From Polaribacter cellanae (GTDB taxonomy: Bacteria; Bacteroidota; Bacteroidia; Flavobacteriales; Flavobacteriaceae): a DNA stretch of 64,000 nt. Below are positions 63,532-64,000 of the stretch, piece after piece. Position numbers and translations under genes: made by a program. The notes below the pieces were generated by a model, which had not been told where the DNA came from, searched no databases, and saw only the letters and a list, made by a program, of their open reading frames with translations. Within the stretch, counting starts at the first letter, position 1. Each line of letters starts with the position of its first letter. The stretch covers positions 2,904,001 to 2,968,000 of the forward strand of contig NZ_CP071869.1 in the NCBI RefSeq assembly GCF_017569185.1, read 5' to 3'.

Positions 63532-63893
63532 TTTAGTGCTTTTTTGTCCGTTTATTTTTTAGTCAATATTATATTTCGGTTGGCTTTTTAATTCCGCATT
63601 TTATTTTTTATTCAGCTCTACTTTCATTCCGAAAACTTGCTCAAATTCCGCTATATTTTTAGTTCAGATTTCGAGTGGGCAATTCCGCAACTTGCTAAAT
63701 TCCGATTGAGTGAAATTCCGCTTTTTAATTCAGTTTTCGATTCCGCAAACGAGCTAAAAAGTCAGACGCAATTCAATTCAGAGTTTGAGTAATTATTCAG
63801 CTCAATATTCCGCATTTTATTTTTAAATTCTGCTTTAAATGACTTTTGATTTAAACCTGAAATTTTCGGTTTTGCAATGTCCCGAGCATTAAA
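63532..63893 (-). repeat. Non-coding cassette A, copy 6
   Basis: A copy next to copy 5, giving a direct tandem of the family. Confidence 0.75.
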
Positions 63894-64000
63894 GCTAACG
63901 GTTTTGTGTATGATTAGTGGCGTGTTTAAGCACCTAATTTAGCAAATATAAACCGAATAGAAAATCTGCGAGGATTTTCGTAAGTAGGCGAGAACTAGCC
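63894..64000. repeat. attC-like site 23, type 2 (cut by window edge)
   Basis: GCTAACGG start, type 2 body to GGCGAGAACTAGCC at the edge. The array therefore continues. Confidence 0.72.

Larger units (their letters stand above)
49990..64000 (-). mobile_element. Integron-like gene-cassette array (continues beyond window)
   Basis: Twenty-two attC-like sites alternate with cassettes over 14 kb. Each cassette, read on the minus strand, begins with TT(A/G)xxx after a G and ends with the reverse complement followed by AAC. These repeats are private to the cassette (for example TTACCCACA/TGTGGGTAA, TTGGGCAAT/ATTGCCCAA, TTGTGCGTA/TACGCACAA). All seven coding cassettes read leftwards towards their own site. 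Two A cassettes with their sites (51507-52006 and 55305-55804) are almost identical, and identity ends at the core. This is the organisation of integron cassettes. No integrase is visible; it would be expected to the right. Confidence 0.85.

Noticed and set aside
49990..64000. CRISPR array
   Set aside because: Repeats are 130-200 bp, spacers are hundreds of bases and contain genes, and there are no cas genes.
49990..64000. Family of MITEs or REP elements as the explanation for the repeated hairpins
   Set aside because: A mobile hairpin would have constant ends and random flanks. Here the flanking cores change with, and are complementary across, each cassette, and duplicated units comprise cassette plus one site.

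Overview
The window is AT-rich chromosomal DNA from a member of the Bacteroidota, most likely a marine Flavobacteriaceae (Polaribacter/Tenacibaculum-like). Support comes from many Bacteroidota-type promoters (-7 box TAnnTTTG), a folK-deoxynucleoside kinase fusion, a PID-CTERM mini-protein, a TonB-dependent receptor, an OmpA protein with calcium-binding repeats, FeoAB with its small Cys-rich partner, and a YuaF/NfeD-flotillin pair.

Positions 1-49,260 are mostly ordinary core genome. In order: a TetR-controlled TolC efflux gene, a polyprenyl synthase, cytochrome bd oxidase (cydAB), an ISAs1-family remnant, folK-dNK, an OmpA protein, a Pif1-like helicase, a frameshifted esterase, 2-oxoglutarate dehydrogenase E1/E2, four tRNA genes (Met/Ile2-CAT, Asn, Gly, Leu), a sodium/solute symporter, LytTR/HPt/Lrp regulators, the fatty-acid block accC-accB-fabH with rpmF and DUF177, pdxA, ribE, a MocR-like regulator beside a TonB receptor, flotillin, bioB, rseP, SCO, a patch of decayed genes (38.9-41.2 kb), feoAB and leuS. 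LeuS carries an in-frame DUF559 endonuclease-like domain inside its editing region.

The most remarkable part is 49,990-64,000, which continues past the right edge. It is built from 22 copies of a ~130-200 bp element (three sequence types) separated by cassettes. Each cassette carries, at its two ends, its own private 9-12 bp inverted repeat starting at a GTT/AAC core. This is the geometry of integron gene cassettes and attC sites: [TTxxxx - gene - xxxxAAC - hairpin - G]. Every recognisable gene in the array is on the minus strand, directly upstream of an attC-like site in that orientation, and several stop codons lie inside the site. Cargo comprises a lipoprotein, a VOC/glyoxalase protein, a small unknown protein, a FabZ-like dehydratase, a rhomboid protease, a HEPN-motif protein and a HigB/HigA toxin-antitoxin pair. 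These alternate with three families of repeated, apparently non-coding cassettes (A x6, B x3, C x4) and one single-copy cassette (D). An isolated, partly decayed cassette of family C sits 21 kb away at 27,994-28,528. No integrase gene is in the window; with this orientation it would be expected to the right of 64,000, or the array is an integrase-less cluster.

The left end of the array is cut by a transposase remnant (49,527-49,712). All functional calls come from reading the sequence and knowledge of protein families; no database search was run.
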